Positions 1-10,000 of a stretch of 15,676 nucleotides of DNA are shown here, piece after piece. The first letter of the stretch is position 1; each line of letters opens with the position of its first letter. The DNA is from Bacteroidales bacterium (GTDB taxonomy: Bacteria; Bacteroidota; Bacteroidia; Bacteroidales; Dysgonomonadaceae). The stretch covers positions 1 through 15,676 of the forward strand of contig JAAZLV010000337.1 in the NCBI GenBank assembly GCA_012799155.1, read 5' to 3'. The notes beneath the pieces are model-generated. The model searched no databases, was not told the origin of the DNA, and worked only from the letters and a program-made list of their open reading frames with translations. The translations under genes were made by a program, and so were the position numbers.

Positions 1-1163
<1,163 letters not shown>

Positions 1164-1184
1164 CTACCGAAAAAGTTATTCACC

Positions 1185-2909
1185 CTATTCAGGAAGTGCA
1201 TCATTGTTTGTAGTAGCATGCAACCCAATTAGGTTACCCGTAAAGCCGCCTGCCACATCAGTTGAAAGTATATCACCGGAGACCGTTCCGCCAAGGTTGT
1301 GATAACTTTCACCGTTCATTGAATAATTGAAACGATAGTCATCCCCATTAGCAGTAATCTGTAGGAGGAGAGGTTTGCCAGTCTCTATGGGGGTACTGGC
1401 AAGAATGGTTGAGGCTCCTCTTTCAGTACGCTGGAGTACCAGATAATCCTGTTTTCCTTTCCGGGTGATTCCGAAGAGGTAATAGAATCGCTCACTCTGA
1501 TAACAAACCATTCCGGCCAGATCCTTTTCAGATGCAGGCTGATATTGTAGAGTGGTGGTGGCAGTGAAATATCTGTGTTGTTGGCGGTGGAAGAGGGTTG
1601 AAGTGGGTGCAACTGCTTTCAAGTTGACCGGGAACGGTGTAAGTATAATCCCTTTTTTGTCAGTTTTTACAAACTCCTCTCGGGGGCCTCTCACTCCAAT
1701 CCAGCGATAGTCCAAATTAGATGATCGGAAATCATCGCGAAAAGTAAAGTTGCCGTTGGGGAAAAATCCATCTTCTCCTGTTTTATTTGTTACTCCTTCC
1801 GGCATTTTCAGCTTTGGTGTCATGGGAACCAGACCGTTCTCAAAAACGGGATACTTGCCGCTCCAGTCGACTGGTAGTATGAATGTCTCACGTCCAGTAT
1901 TGACTCTGTTCTGCTCATTCGGGCGAATGGCAAGGAAGACACCATAGTATTTACCGTCGGGACCCTCCACCAAATCGGCATGTCCGGCCCAGTCAACCTT
2001 GTTTGCCCTGTCCGGATGGAGGTAACGCTGTGACAGTATGGGATTGTTGTCGGCAGGGGTGTATGGACCTTTCGGGTGATCACTGGTGAAAATCACTTCA
2101 CTGTGCCAGTCACCGGTACCCCCCTCGGCACACATCAGGTAATAGATGCCGTTTCTTTTGTAGATATGGGGTGCTTCAATCCAGATCGGTTTTTGTGAGA
2201 TATCCACACCACCATCCACGATAATCTGGTCACTGCCGGGGATTACCTGATCGTTCTCCATATCATACTCCCAAATCTTTATTACCCGGTGACCCTCATA
2301 CAACTCTTTACCCCTGTCGGGTGCATCGTTGTGGATTACATATGCCTTGCCATCGTCATCAAAGAAAAGAGAGGGATCGATTCCACCAAAATTGAGTTTC
2401 TTAACATCGCTCCAACCCTTCATGGGGTCTTTTGTTTTCACAACCATGTTTCCAATGTTACCGGCAAATTGAGTTGTGATCATGTAAAAGGTGTCATTGT
2501 ATTGATTGTACTTGATGGCTGGAGCATAGATCCCTGCACTTATGCCGCTGTCATGCACGATCAGCTGTGATTTCCTGTCGAGTACATGGCCAATTTGTTT
2601 CCAGTTTACCAGGTCGTTGGAGTGGAAAATGGGTACCCCCGGGAACATGGCAAAGGAGGAGGAGACAAGGTAATAATCATCTCCTTTTCTGGTGATGGAG
2701 GGATCAGGGTAACAACCTTGAAGGATTGGATTGTAAAACTCGTCCGTTTTTAACGGATTGTCACGGTATACAGGATCATCGCCCTGATAGGTGAATTGGC
2801 TGTAAAGGGGCTTATTTGATGAAATACTCTTTTGAGCTTGTATACCCGAATAGGTGAACAAAATGATGCATGCAGTTAGCAGCAATGGCAGATTTATATT
2901 TGCTTTCAT
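1185..2909 (-). CDS. GH43 beta-xylosidase / alpha-L-arabinofuranosidase with C-terminal concanavalin-like domain
   Basis: 574-residue secreted inverting glycosidase, expected to release xylose or arabinose from xylan-type oligosaccharides in the periplasm. A signal peptide (about 1-26, ending GIQAQ) precedes a five-bladed propeller GH43 domain (about 58-370). All three catalytic acids are visible: general base D69 in YPDPS, pKa modulator D178 in GIDPS, and general acid E245 in WIEAPH. Residues about 390-570 form a beta-sandwich like the beta-xylosidase C-terminal concanavalin-A-like domain (GH43_C2 type), which in characterised relatives closes the active site and favours exo action. GH43 mixes beta-xylosidases and arabinofuranosidases, and I cannot separate them or assign a subfamily by eye. 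ATG at 2909 is the start that keeps the whole signal peptide. A -7 box lies about 30 nt upstream, suggesting its own promoter. The CE1-like gene follows after 51 nt. Confidence 0.9.
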   Translation of the reverse strand: MKANINLPLLLTACIILFTYSGIQAQKSISSNKPLYSQFTYQGDDPVYRDNPLKTDEFYNPILQGCYPDPSITRKGDDYYLVSSSFAMFPGVPIFHSNDLVNWKQIGHVLDRKSQLIVHDSGISAGIYAPAIKYNQYNDTFYMITTQFAGNIGNMVVKTKDPMKGWSDVKKLNFGGIDPSLFFDDDGKAYVIHNDAPDRGKELYEGHRVIKIWEYDMENDQVIPGSDQIIVDGGVDISQKPIWIEAPHIYKRNGIYYLMCAEGGTGDWHSEVIFTSDHPKGPYTPADNNPILSQRYLHPDRANKVDWAGHADLVEGPDGKYYGVFLAIRPNEQNRVNTGRETFILPVDWSGKYPVFENGLVPMTPKLKMPEGVTNKTGEDGFFPNGNFTFRDDFRSSNLDYRWIGVRGPREEFVKTDKKGIILTPFPVNLKAVAPTSTLFHRQQHRYFTATTTLQYQPASEKDLAGMVCYQSERFYYLFGITRKGKQDYLVLQRTERGASTILASTPIETGKPLLLQITANGDDYRFNYSMNGESYHNLGGTVSGDILSTDVAGGFTGNLIGLHATTNNDALPE

Positions 2910-2937
2910 CGTGGTAAATTATGATTATGATCTACTG

Positions 2938-2967
2938 CAAATATAGGTTGATGAGGTGAGACGCAAT
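2938..2967 (-). promoter_or_regulatory. Candidate Bacteroidota promoter for the GH43-CE1 unit
   Basis: On the minus strand, TATATTTG at 2945-2938 matches the Bacteroidota -7 consensus TAnnTTTG exactly. ATTG at 2967-2964, 18 nt further upstream, is a three-of-four match to the -33 TTTG element. Transcription would start near 2931, leaving a leader of about 22 nt before the ATG at 2909. The 106-nt gap between the regulator's stop and the GH43 start holds nothing else gene-like. The assignment rests on motif match and position only. Confidence 0.5.
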
Positions 2968-2991
2968 CCTGATTTTGGATAGTTAATTCAC

Positions 2992-3005
2992 TTTTATAGA
3001 TAAAA
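2992..3005. repeat. Short AT-rich inverted repeat upstream of the GH43 promoter
   Basis: TTTTAT, a 2-nt centre AG, then ATAAAA: a perfect 6-bp inverted repeat directly after the regulator's stop codon and about 25-40 bp upstream of the proposed -33 element of the GH43 promoter. It could be a weak transcript-end hairpin for the regulator (loop of four if the inner pair is open) or a regulator-binding half-site pair. It is short and AT-rich, so chance is a serious alternative. Confidence 0.25.
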
Positions 3006-3015
3006 CAAATAAAGA

Positions 3016-6000
3016 TTACAACTTGGAGGGTGATTTTCCGAAATATGTCTTAAAGGCTGCACTGAAATACTTAACACTCGAGAAACCACACAGCTCACTC
3101 ACCTCAGTGACGGTATATTTACCGGACTGAATCAACTTTAGGGCATGGTTTAGACGGATACTCTTGATGAAATCAATAGGGGAGAGATCTGTCAATGATT
3201 TGATCTTCTTGTAAAGAAGTGATGAACTGACATTCATCTCAGAGGCGAATGTATCCTTGTTGAATTGTGAGTTGTCCATGTTGGCATGAACCACACTCAC
3301 TGCTTTCCTTACAAACTGATCATCCAGTTCGTTCAGATAGATTGATTCTCCATCTTCTTCATCAATTAGCCGAAGTGCTTTCTCTTTAACGATTTTCCGA
3401 TTCTGAATGATGTTAAAAATGCGCTGGTGCAGTAGTGTCATGTCGAAAGGTTTGGTCAGATAATCGTCTGCGCCCAATCCCAATCCATGTAATTGTTGCG
3501 ATTTCTCATTCAATGCAGTCAAGAGGATGACAGGAATATGTGATGTCTCATATGTCGATTTTATGAGTCTGCATAGTTCAAACCCATCCATGTTGGGCAT
3601 CATCACATCGGAGATTATCATATCGGGCATTTTTTTCTGGATCATCTCCCAGGCAATTGCTCCATCATTTGCGACTACAATTTTATAGCTGTTTTGCAGT
3701 GATTGTTGCAGGAACTCTTTGAGAGAATCATTGTCCTCCACAATCAGGAGATGCTCCTTTTGTTCACTCTCCTGATTATTTGCCTGAATGAGTTCCTCTT
3801 CCGGTATAATTATGGATGTCTGTTTCTCAATTCCTTCAATATCGATGTTAAGTGAGGGAGATGTTGCCGACACCTCTTTGTATGGTATGGTTATGCGGAA
3901 AAGAGAACCTTCATTCTCTTTGCTTTCGAGTGAAATGTTCCCTTCGTGCATGGTTACGTAGTTTTTCACCAAAAGTAGTCCTATCCCCGAGCCAACGATA
4001 GTGGAATTAACAACGTTATCGCCCCTGTAAAACTCCCTAAAGAGTTTTCTTTGTGCAATTGCTGAAATTCCCAATCCATGATCTTTCACTTCTAAAATCC
4101 ATTTGTTTGTATCACAAGTTAGTTTTATAATGACTTCACCCTCAGGATGAGAATACTTGATGGCATTAGATAACAGGTTGTCAATCACCTTTTCAATTTT
4201 TAATTCATCAACTGCTGTTATATAAGCTTCTTTATTGCTATTGAAAACAAGCTTAACTTTTCGTTTTGTGGCAGCAGCATCGAACATCGATTTTCGCTGA
4301 CGGATTATTTTCACTACATCACTCATCATCAAAAAGGTTTGACCTTTACCGATATCGACCTTCTGAAAGTCTAGTAGTTGGTTTGTGACTGAAGATAATC
4401 TCCCAGCTTGTTCTGTGGCAAGGTTAAGGTAATTACGTCCCTCAGCTGAAAGATTTCGTTCCTTGTTTAGCTCTTCTATAGGGGCATTGATCAGTGTCAG
4501 GGAAGTACGTATGTCGTGTGCCATATTGGCAAAGAAGCGAATCTTATCTTCGGCATGTTGTTGTCTGATTCGATCGATGTAGAATCGAAGTATAAAGACC
4601 AGTAACGAGAAAGTTAATATCATGATAGCCAGTCGAAACCAGAATGACCTCCACCAGGGAGGAGTAATCTGAATCTTTAATGTTCGCTCCTCGACAATTT
4701 GTTTAAGCGAGTTGTCATACATCCTAATCTTCAGCGAATAGTTTCCGCTGGGCATGCTGGCATATGTGATGGCTCCTGAACTGGTCGGTTGGGTCCACTC
4801 ATCATCAATACCTTCCATCTTCCAAGAGAATTTTGTGTAGAGGGAGGAGGTACCGATCGGAAGAAACTCAAGTGTTAGCGTGTTTTGGTCATATTTTAGC
4901 GAAATCTCTTCCAGCTCATCGAGAGGAGAATCAATGGCGAAAAATTCATTGTTACGAATTGAACGACCTGAGATGATGATATCCTGAAAGTAGATTCTTC
5001 CCTTTGAAGGTGAAAAAAGCATTGCATCTGATTCAAACATCAATGCGCCACTGCTGGTGCCCCAGATGAGCTGTCCGTTTGAAAGCTTAAGTGATGCATT
5101 CTGGTTGAAGGATACATTGAAGAAGGAGGGTAAGGAGGAGAATATTTCTACATTCTTTTCCTCGGTATCAAATTTACAGAGTCCTGATTCTGTCCCCAAC
5201 CAGAGATGGTTCCCATCCCTCAGGATACTGTTCACATAGTTTGAGAGCAATCCCTCATCAGTGGTAAACTTTTCCAGGGTGTTGTCTCTCAGATTATACC
5301 GAAGCAGTCCGTCACCGGATGTACCCATCCATACATTGTCTCCAATGACAATCAAGTCATGCAGCAGATATCCATCTAGTATTGTGCGTGTTTGGCCTGT
5401 TTTTTTATCCATCAAAAGCAGACCGTAGGTACATGCCAGGAGTAGATTGCCAGGTGTGAATTCCTCAATGGCATATACCGGTTGAAAAGAGTAAGGTTTG
5501 AATCTTTTCTCACTTTCAATATAACGGAAGATTTGGCCCAGCGGGCTGCCCATCCAGAGATCACCATGACTGTCCCTGATAATGTCAAAGATATAGTCGT
5601 TTGTCAGTGATGAGATTCCATCATCACTTGAGTAGTGTGCGATCTCTCTGCCAGATATGCCATCAATGACATAGATGCCTGATGAATAGGTGCCTGCCCA
5701 GATGTTACCATTCCGATCCTCACATAGTGAAATAAACACTTGTGCCTGGTCCTGCAGATTCTGATAATAGGTTTGCCATTTGCCCGAAGATGGTTCCCAA
5801 CGACTTACCCCATTGTTGGTGGCAAACCAGATATTACCCCTACTGTCCTCAATCACCTTGTTGACATTGTTATTGCTTAATGAATTAGGATTGTTGATCT
5901 GATGGGTGATTTGTGTAACCTCTGCCGATTCCTGATCGAAATAGGAGAGTCCTTCGCTATAGGTGCAGACCCATACACGCTTTTCCTGATCATGGAAGAT

Positions 6001-6900
6001 GTCATAAACACCATTTCCCCTCAATGAGTGGGGATTGTCGGGGTTCTCCTTGTAGATGTTCAATACCCGGTGGCTGTCACGGGTCAACTCCCAGATTCCC
6101 TGACCGTCAATCCCTACCATCACGGTGGTGTCAGTATTGGCGACAATGGCGTAGATAGGTTGTTTCGGAAACGGTTCTATTGGTGATTGGCGCAGTTTGT
6201 TTTCGTGAAGGTCGTACAAATACAAACCGTTGGCACTTGTTCCCACCCAAACCGTTTCATCTTGTGGGTTGTAATAAAACCGGGTTACTTTAAATGTAAC
6301 ATCCTCTTCATATTTGTAGATGTGGCGGTCGGTAAGGGAGTGGGTGTTCATCATCCAGAACCCGTTGTTGGTAGCCATCAGTAGATGTAGATCATCAATC
6401 CATATAAAGTCATGCACATCGTGATATTTCTCCTTTCCCAATGCAATTAGTTTCTGGTCCTGATACTTGTAGAGACCTGAAGAGGCGGCTATCAGGATGG
6501 ATCCGTTACGGTCAATAACGATTCTGTTCAGGACCAGATGGGTATCACCCAGCGGCTTGCGTATGTCAATTACCAAGTCAAAACGGTCATACACCTCGTT
6601 GTAGTGAAATATCTGACCATTGTTGGTATAAGCTAACAGGGAATCATTGTCATAGAGCAGTTTTGTATAGATGATGTTTGGCGTTTCATAGGGTAACTGA
6701 TAGATGTGGTAACTGTTCTCTGTCAATCGAAGTATGCCGCTCTTGGAGGATGCCCAAACGAATCCGTTCCTGTCCTTGCAAACCGATGCGACCTCTCTCA
6801 TGCTTATTCCGTGAATTGAATTGATATCATAGAATTTCACATTGGAAAAGCAGTATGAGATGGAAAGAAGGAGAAGAGCAAATATGAATCTGGCTTTCAT
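3016..6900 (-). CDS. Hybrid two-component system (HTCS) sensor-regulator for polysaccharide utilisation
   Basis: 1294-residue inner-membrane sensor, kinase and transcription factor in one chain. It should sense a periplasmic oligosaccharide and activate the surrounding enzyme genes. In order: a signal peptide (about 1-20); two-component propeller (Reg_prop) repeats with recurrent GNIW-GT motifs (about 25-640), then a Y_Y_Y domain (about 670-745); one membrane segment (about 752-774); a HisKA domain with phospho-acceptor H795 in AHDIRTS; a HATPase with N box NLLSNAIKYS and glycine box GSGIGL; an acidic linker; a receiver with phospho-acceptor D1098 in IISDVMMP; and a C-terminal AraC-type HTH (about 1195-1294) ending SPSKL. 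A start at TTG 6906 is possible, but ATG at 6900 gives a normal MKARF signal peptide and is preferred. The usual Pro after HDIRT is Ser. Gaps of 175 nt before it and 106 nt after it suggest its own transcript. Confidence 0.95.
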   Translation of the reverse strand: MKARFIFALLLLSISYCFSNVKFYDINSIHGISMREVASVCKDRNGFVWASSKSGILRLTENSYHIYQLPYETPNIIYTKLLYDNDSLLAYTNNGQIFHYNEVYDRFDLVIDIRKPLGDTHLVLNRIVIDRNGSILIAASSGLYKYQDQKLIALGKEKYHDVHDFIWIDDLHLLMATNNGFWMMNTHSLTDRHIYKYEEDVTFKVTRFYYNPQDETVWVGTSANGLYLYDLHENKLRQSPIEPFPKQPIYAIVANTDTTVMVGIDGQGIWELTRDSHRVLNIYKENPDNPHSLRGNGVYDIFHDQEKRVWVCTYSEGLSYFDQESAEVTQITHQINNPNSLSNNNVNKVIEDSRGNIWFATNNGVSRWEPSSGKWQTYYQNLQDQAQVFISLCEDRNGNIWAGTYSSGIYVIDGISGREIAHYSSDDGISSLTNDYIFDIIRDSHGDLWMGSPLGQIFRYIESEKRFKPYSFQPVYAIEEFTPGNLLLACTYGLLLMDKKTGQTRTILDGYLLHDLIVIGDNVWMGTSGDGLLRYNLRDNTLEKFTTDEGLLSNYVNSILRDGNHLWLGTESGLCKFDTEEKNVEIFSSLPSFFNVSFNQNASLKLSNGQLIWGTSSGALMFESDAMLFSPSKGRIYFQDIIISGRSIRNNEFFAIDSPLDELEEISLKYDQNTLTLEFLPIGTSSLYTKFSWKMEGIDDEWTQPTSSGAITYASMPSGNYSLKIRMYDNSLKQIVEERTLKIQITPPWWRSFWFRLAIMILTFSLLVFILRFYIDRIRQQHAEDKIRFFANMAHDIRTSLTLINAPIEELNKERNLSAEGRNYLNLATEQAGRLSSVTNQLLDFQKVDIGKGQTFLMMSDVVKIIRQRKSMFDAAATKRKVKLVFNSNKEAYITAVDELKIEKVIDNLLSNAIKYSHPEGEVIIKLTCDTNKWILEVKDHGLGISAIAQRKLFREFYRGDNVVNSTIVGSGIGLLLVKNYVTMHEGNISLESKENEGSLFRITIPYKEVSATSPSLNIDIEGIEKQTSIIIPEEELIQANNQESEQKEHLLIVEDNDSLKEFLQQSLQNSYKIVVANDGAIAWEMIQKKMPDMIISDVMMPNMDGFELCRLIKSTYETSHIPVILLTALNEKSQQLHGLGLGADDYLTKPFDMTLLHQRIFNIIQNRKIVKEKALRLIDEEDGESIYLNELDDQFVRKAVSVVHANMDNSQFNKDTFASEMNVSSSLLYKKIKSLTDLSPIDFIKSIRLNHALKLIQSGKYTVTEVSELCGFSSVKYFSAAFKTYFGKSPSKL

Positions 6901-6965
6901 TGACAATTACATTCTGTAAAATCTTAGAACTATTGGAAAGAGCTTACTTCCTACCGGTAATGGCT

Positions 6966-6991
6966 CGTTATACATTAAACATTGTACAACG
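6966..6991 (-). promoter_or_regulatory. Candidate hairpin in the HTCS leader
   Basis: Read on the minus strand, CGTTGTAC (6991-6984), a 10-nt spacer and GTATAACG (6973-6966) can pair over 8 positions with a single G-U wobble. It falls just after the likely transcription start of the regulator and about 65 nt before its ATG. It could be an mRNA leader hairpin or an operator-like inverted repeat. No U-tract follows it, so it does not look like a terminator. Confidence 0.3.
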
Positions 6992-6997
6992 ATACCT

Positions 6998-7005
6998 CAA
7001 AGATA
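6998..7005 (-). promoter_or_regulatory. Candidate -7 element for the HTCS gene
   Basis: TATCTTTG on the minus strand (7005-6998) fits TAnnTTTG exactly. It lies in the 175-nt gap between the GH3 stop and the regulator start, giving a leader of roughly 90 nt. No good TTTG -33 element sits at the normal distance: TATG is at 7028-7025, and TTTG at 7020-7017 is too close. The promoter may be weak or need an activator. Confidence 0.4.
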
Positions 7006-7017
7006 GTAATAATTGTC

Positions 7018-7046
7018 AAAAAAACATAAGAGTCTACCTGTTCTTA
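7018..7046 (-). terminator. Possible weak terminator after the GH3 gene
   Basis: Downstream of the GH3 stop (7076), the minus strand reads TAAGA (7046-7042), a 10-nt loop, TCTTA (7031-7027), then after two bases of spacing (ATG-rich) a run of seven T (7024-7018). The stem is only 5 bp and AT-rich, so it would be inefficient. It lies upstream of the regulator's -7 box, which is where the GH31-GH97-GH95-GH3 transcript would be expected to end or be attenuated. Confidence 0.3.
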
Positions 7047-7075
7047 AGATTCAAAACTGCTCTCCTGCTGCTTCC

Positions 7076-10000
7076 TCACTTTTTCATCCGTTCATATTCA
7101 ATTCCAGAATTCTTAATGTGGAAGTAATCGAATGATACATCAAAAGGTGTTTCCGGCTTGGAGGTGTCGGAATCGAACCAGAAGGTACTGGTCATGCTCT
7201 GTGTAATGATACCGTCACAGGCAATCAATCCCGCCTTAATATTCCGCAAAGTGGCGTCAGTACTTCCAAGCTGCTGATACATTTCTCCATCGAGTGAATA
7301 GAAGGCGGTGTAGTGGGCACCCTCTTTTGTCAGCCGTAAATAAAGTTGTTGGTCACCTGTAATCATCTCAGTCAGGTTAAACGATGCTGCTGATCTGGCA
7401 ATATCGTTCTCCTCAACCAACAGGTCGATGGTCCCCGGCTGTGGCCCTCTCTGACGGGTTGTCTTGGTCACCGCACGTAGCATCAGCTTCACAAAGTTCT
7501 GGTCATCCTGCCAGGCAATGATTCCCGCATTCTCCGGTTGTGACGGGGCTCGGGAACCGGTCAGCTTGGTTTCGATGGACCAGTCATTGTTGGCGCTCTG
7601 TAACAGTAGGTTGCGGGCATTATTACTATGTTCAGAAACATCTCCCTTTTCGGTGGTGATTGTGAGTGAACCCGGAATTGAGGAAAATGAGTGATTGTCA
7701 CTGTTCTCACGGATCCATTCCCACTGTGAACCGAGGTTGCTACCATTGAACTCATCACTCAGTGAGGAGTGGTCGAAATTCAGGTAGTAGCTGTTTTCCT
7801 CCATGGTATGATAGTCGATAAACCGTACAATGGCAGTGCCGGGAATGGAGGTGACCTGATCGATTTCTACGGTGGTTGTTTCACTCACTGCTGTTGCTTT
7901 CACCATAGGTAAGGAAGATTGTTTTTTCATCTGAAAGCTGTATGCTTTCACCTCCGGTTTGAATGATTGAAGCGGTATGCCGTTCACGCTGATGGTGGCG
8001 GGTGTCAAGTCGGGAACAACCTTGACCGGGTAGCTATCGGATGCGGTGGTACCGTTGTAAGTGACAGAAGCAATTACGGAGGCAACACCTGGCTTATGTG
8101 CCGTGATCATTCCGTTCTGGTCCACCGTTACCACCGATGGATTGGTGGTTTTGTAGATAACCTCGGTGTTCTCGATCGCAACAAAGCTGTCATCCAATAA
8201 TGTAGCTGACAAGCGACTCTCTGCAGACTCACCCGGATTGAGAATCATTCTATTTGACTCGACTACCACTGTTTCCAGTGTTTGCTTTAATTGTCCCTTC
8301 ATCACTGCATTCACACTTCCCCTGATGTCGCGGGACGATGCTCCCACTTCGAATGTGTAGGTTCCTTGGTCAAAGGTGATTCGGTTCTGTTCCGTGTCCC
8401 AGTACCAAAGGTCACTACAATCGATGTCGATTGAAACGGTTTTGGTCTGTCCGGCAGGAATGGTCACTCTTTTGAATCCTTTCAACTGCTTGAGTGGTCT
8501 CCCTTTTGCTGTAGCATCAGCTGTTTGGAGGTAGATCTGTACAATCTCATCACCATCTCTCTTCCCGCTGTTCGTCACATCGGTGGTTATGGTGATCCGG
8601 TCATAGGGTGTAATTTCCTTTTTACTGATGTTGATCTCACTATAGTCAAAGGTGGTGTAGGAGAGTCCATATCCGAATTCGTAGGAGACCTCCTTGTCGA
8701 AATACCAGTAAGTACGCCCATTTTTGTGGTCATCACCCCGCAGGGAGTAGTCGCCCAAAGGAGGAAGATCATTTACAGATCGATACCAGGTGACGCTGCT
8801 CTTACCGCCAGGGTTAACCTCACCGAACAGAATCTTAGCCATTGCTGTTCCCTGTGCCTGGCCATTGTATCCAGTGTAGATCAATCCGGGTACATGCGGA
8901 TTCTGTTTGATGGCTTCCACCTCTACCATACCCATGGTCTGCATTACCACTATGGTATTTGGGTTAACGGATGCCACTGCCTCTATCAGCTGCAACTGAT
9001 TGCCAGGTAGTGAGAGGGAGTATCGGTCTGATTCTTCCCTGCCTGTATTCTGGTCAGTGCCTACGAAAATTAGCGCCACATCAGCAGAGGCTACCTTTTC
9101 CAGTGTCGCCGGGTCAATTGACTCTACCTGTGGTTCGCGAAACACAAAGTAGATATCCTGCGGTCCCGTGATACCGAGAGTGTTCACCTTTACCGGAAGA
9201 GTTATTCCTCTACCAAAAGTGCGTTCACCTTCGGCACTTTCAACCCTCTGTGAAGCAATAATGTTACCGGTGGGTGCACCCACACGCACTTCCAGTGTAC
9301 CACCCCCCTGTACCACGTTGAGTTGTAAAATCAGTGAATCCAAGTGGGTCAGGTCAATGTTGTGAAAAGCTGTCCAGTCACCATCCTTTATTCCCTGCAG
9401 TGTTGGATTGCCGAACCGTTCCGTGGCGATGATGCCGGGAGCGGCAGCATCGAAATCGGTGGCTTTGTATTCTTTACGATCACCACTGCTGCTGCGCGTG
9501 GTGAAGCTGCGCAGCGTATGGAAATCAGTTCTGCGACTCGTATTGCCTCCTTCACCGTGGAATAGCTCGATGGGAAGATTGTGTTGTTCGATATATTCGC
9601 GCAGTCCCTGCAGGTGGGAGATGCTCAGGTGGGCTTCAACCGGACCGGAGTAATCACCTAACTCCACCCTGTCGGCCTGTGGTCCCAGGACTGCAATCTT
9701 TCTGATCTTCGCGGTTTGTAATGGGAGCGCTTTTGTGGTGGTAGATGCAACCGATTCATTTTTCAACAGTACGGGACTTTTGGTAGCAATTTCTAGTGCC
9801 AGATCGTTGTGTGCAGGATCGTTGATGATATCCGGTCTGAGTCTGGAGTAGGGGACGATAGCGGGAGGATCAAACTCGCCCAGCCGCATGCGGATGGTCA
9901 TCATATTAATTAATGCCCTGTCAATATCTGTCATGGTGATTAGGCCAAGTTGTAGAGCTTCCAGTGCATTACTCTGGTATTCTCCACCGCAGTCAGAGTC

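Noticed and set aside
2860..2909. Lipobox LTAC at Cys14 of the GH43 protein
   Set aside because: Strongly hydrophobic residues (IILFTY) continue after the Cys, and a normal Sec-I site follows at about residue 26, so a lipoprotein is unlikely.
6898..6906. TTG at 6906 as start of the HTCS gene
   Set aside because: It adds only two residues ahead of an in-frame ATG at 6900 that gives a standard signal peptide; no ribosome binding site favours the TTG.
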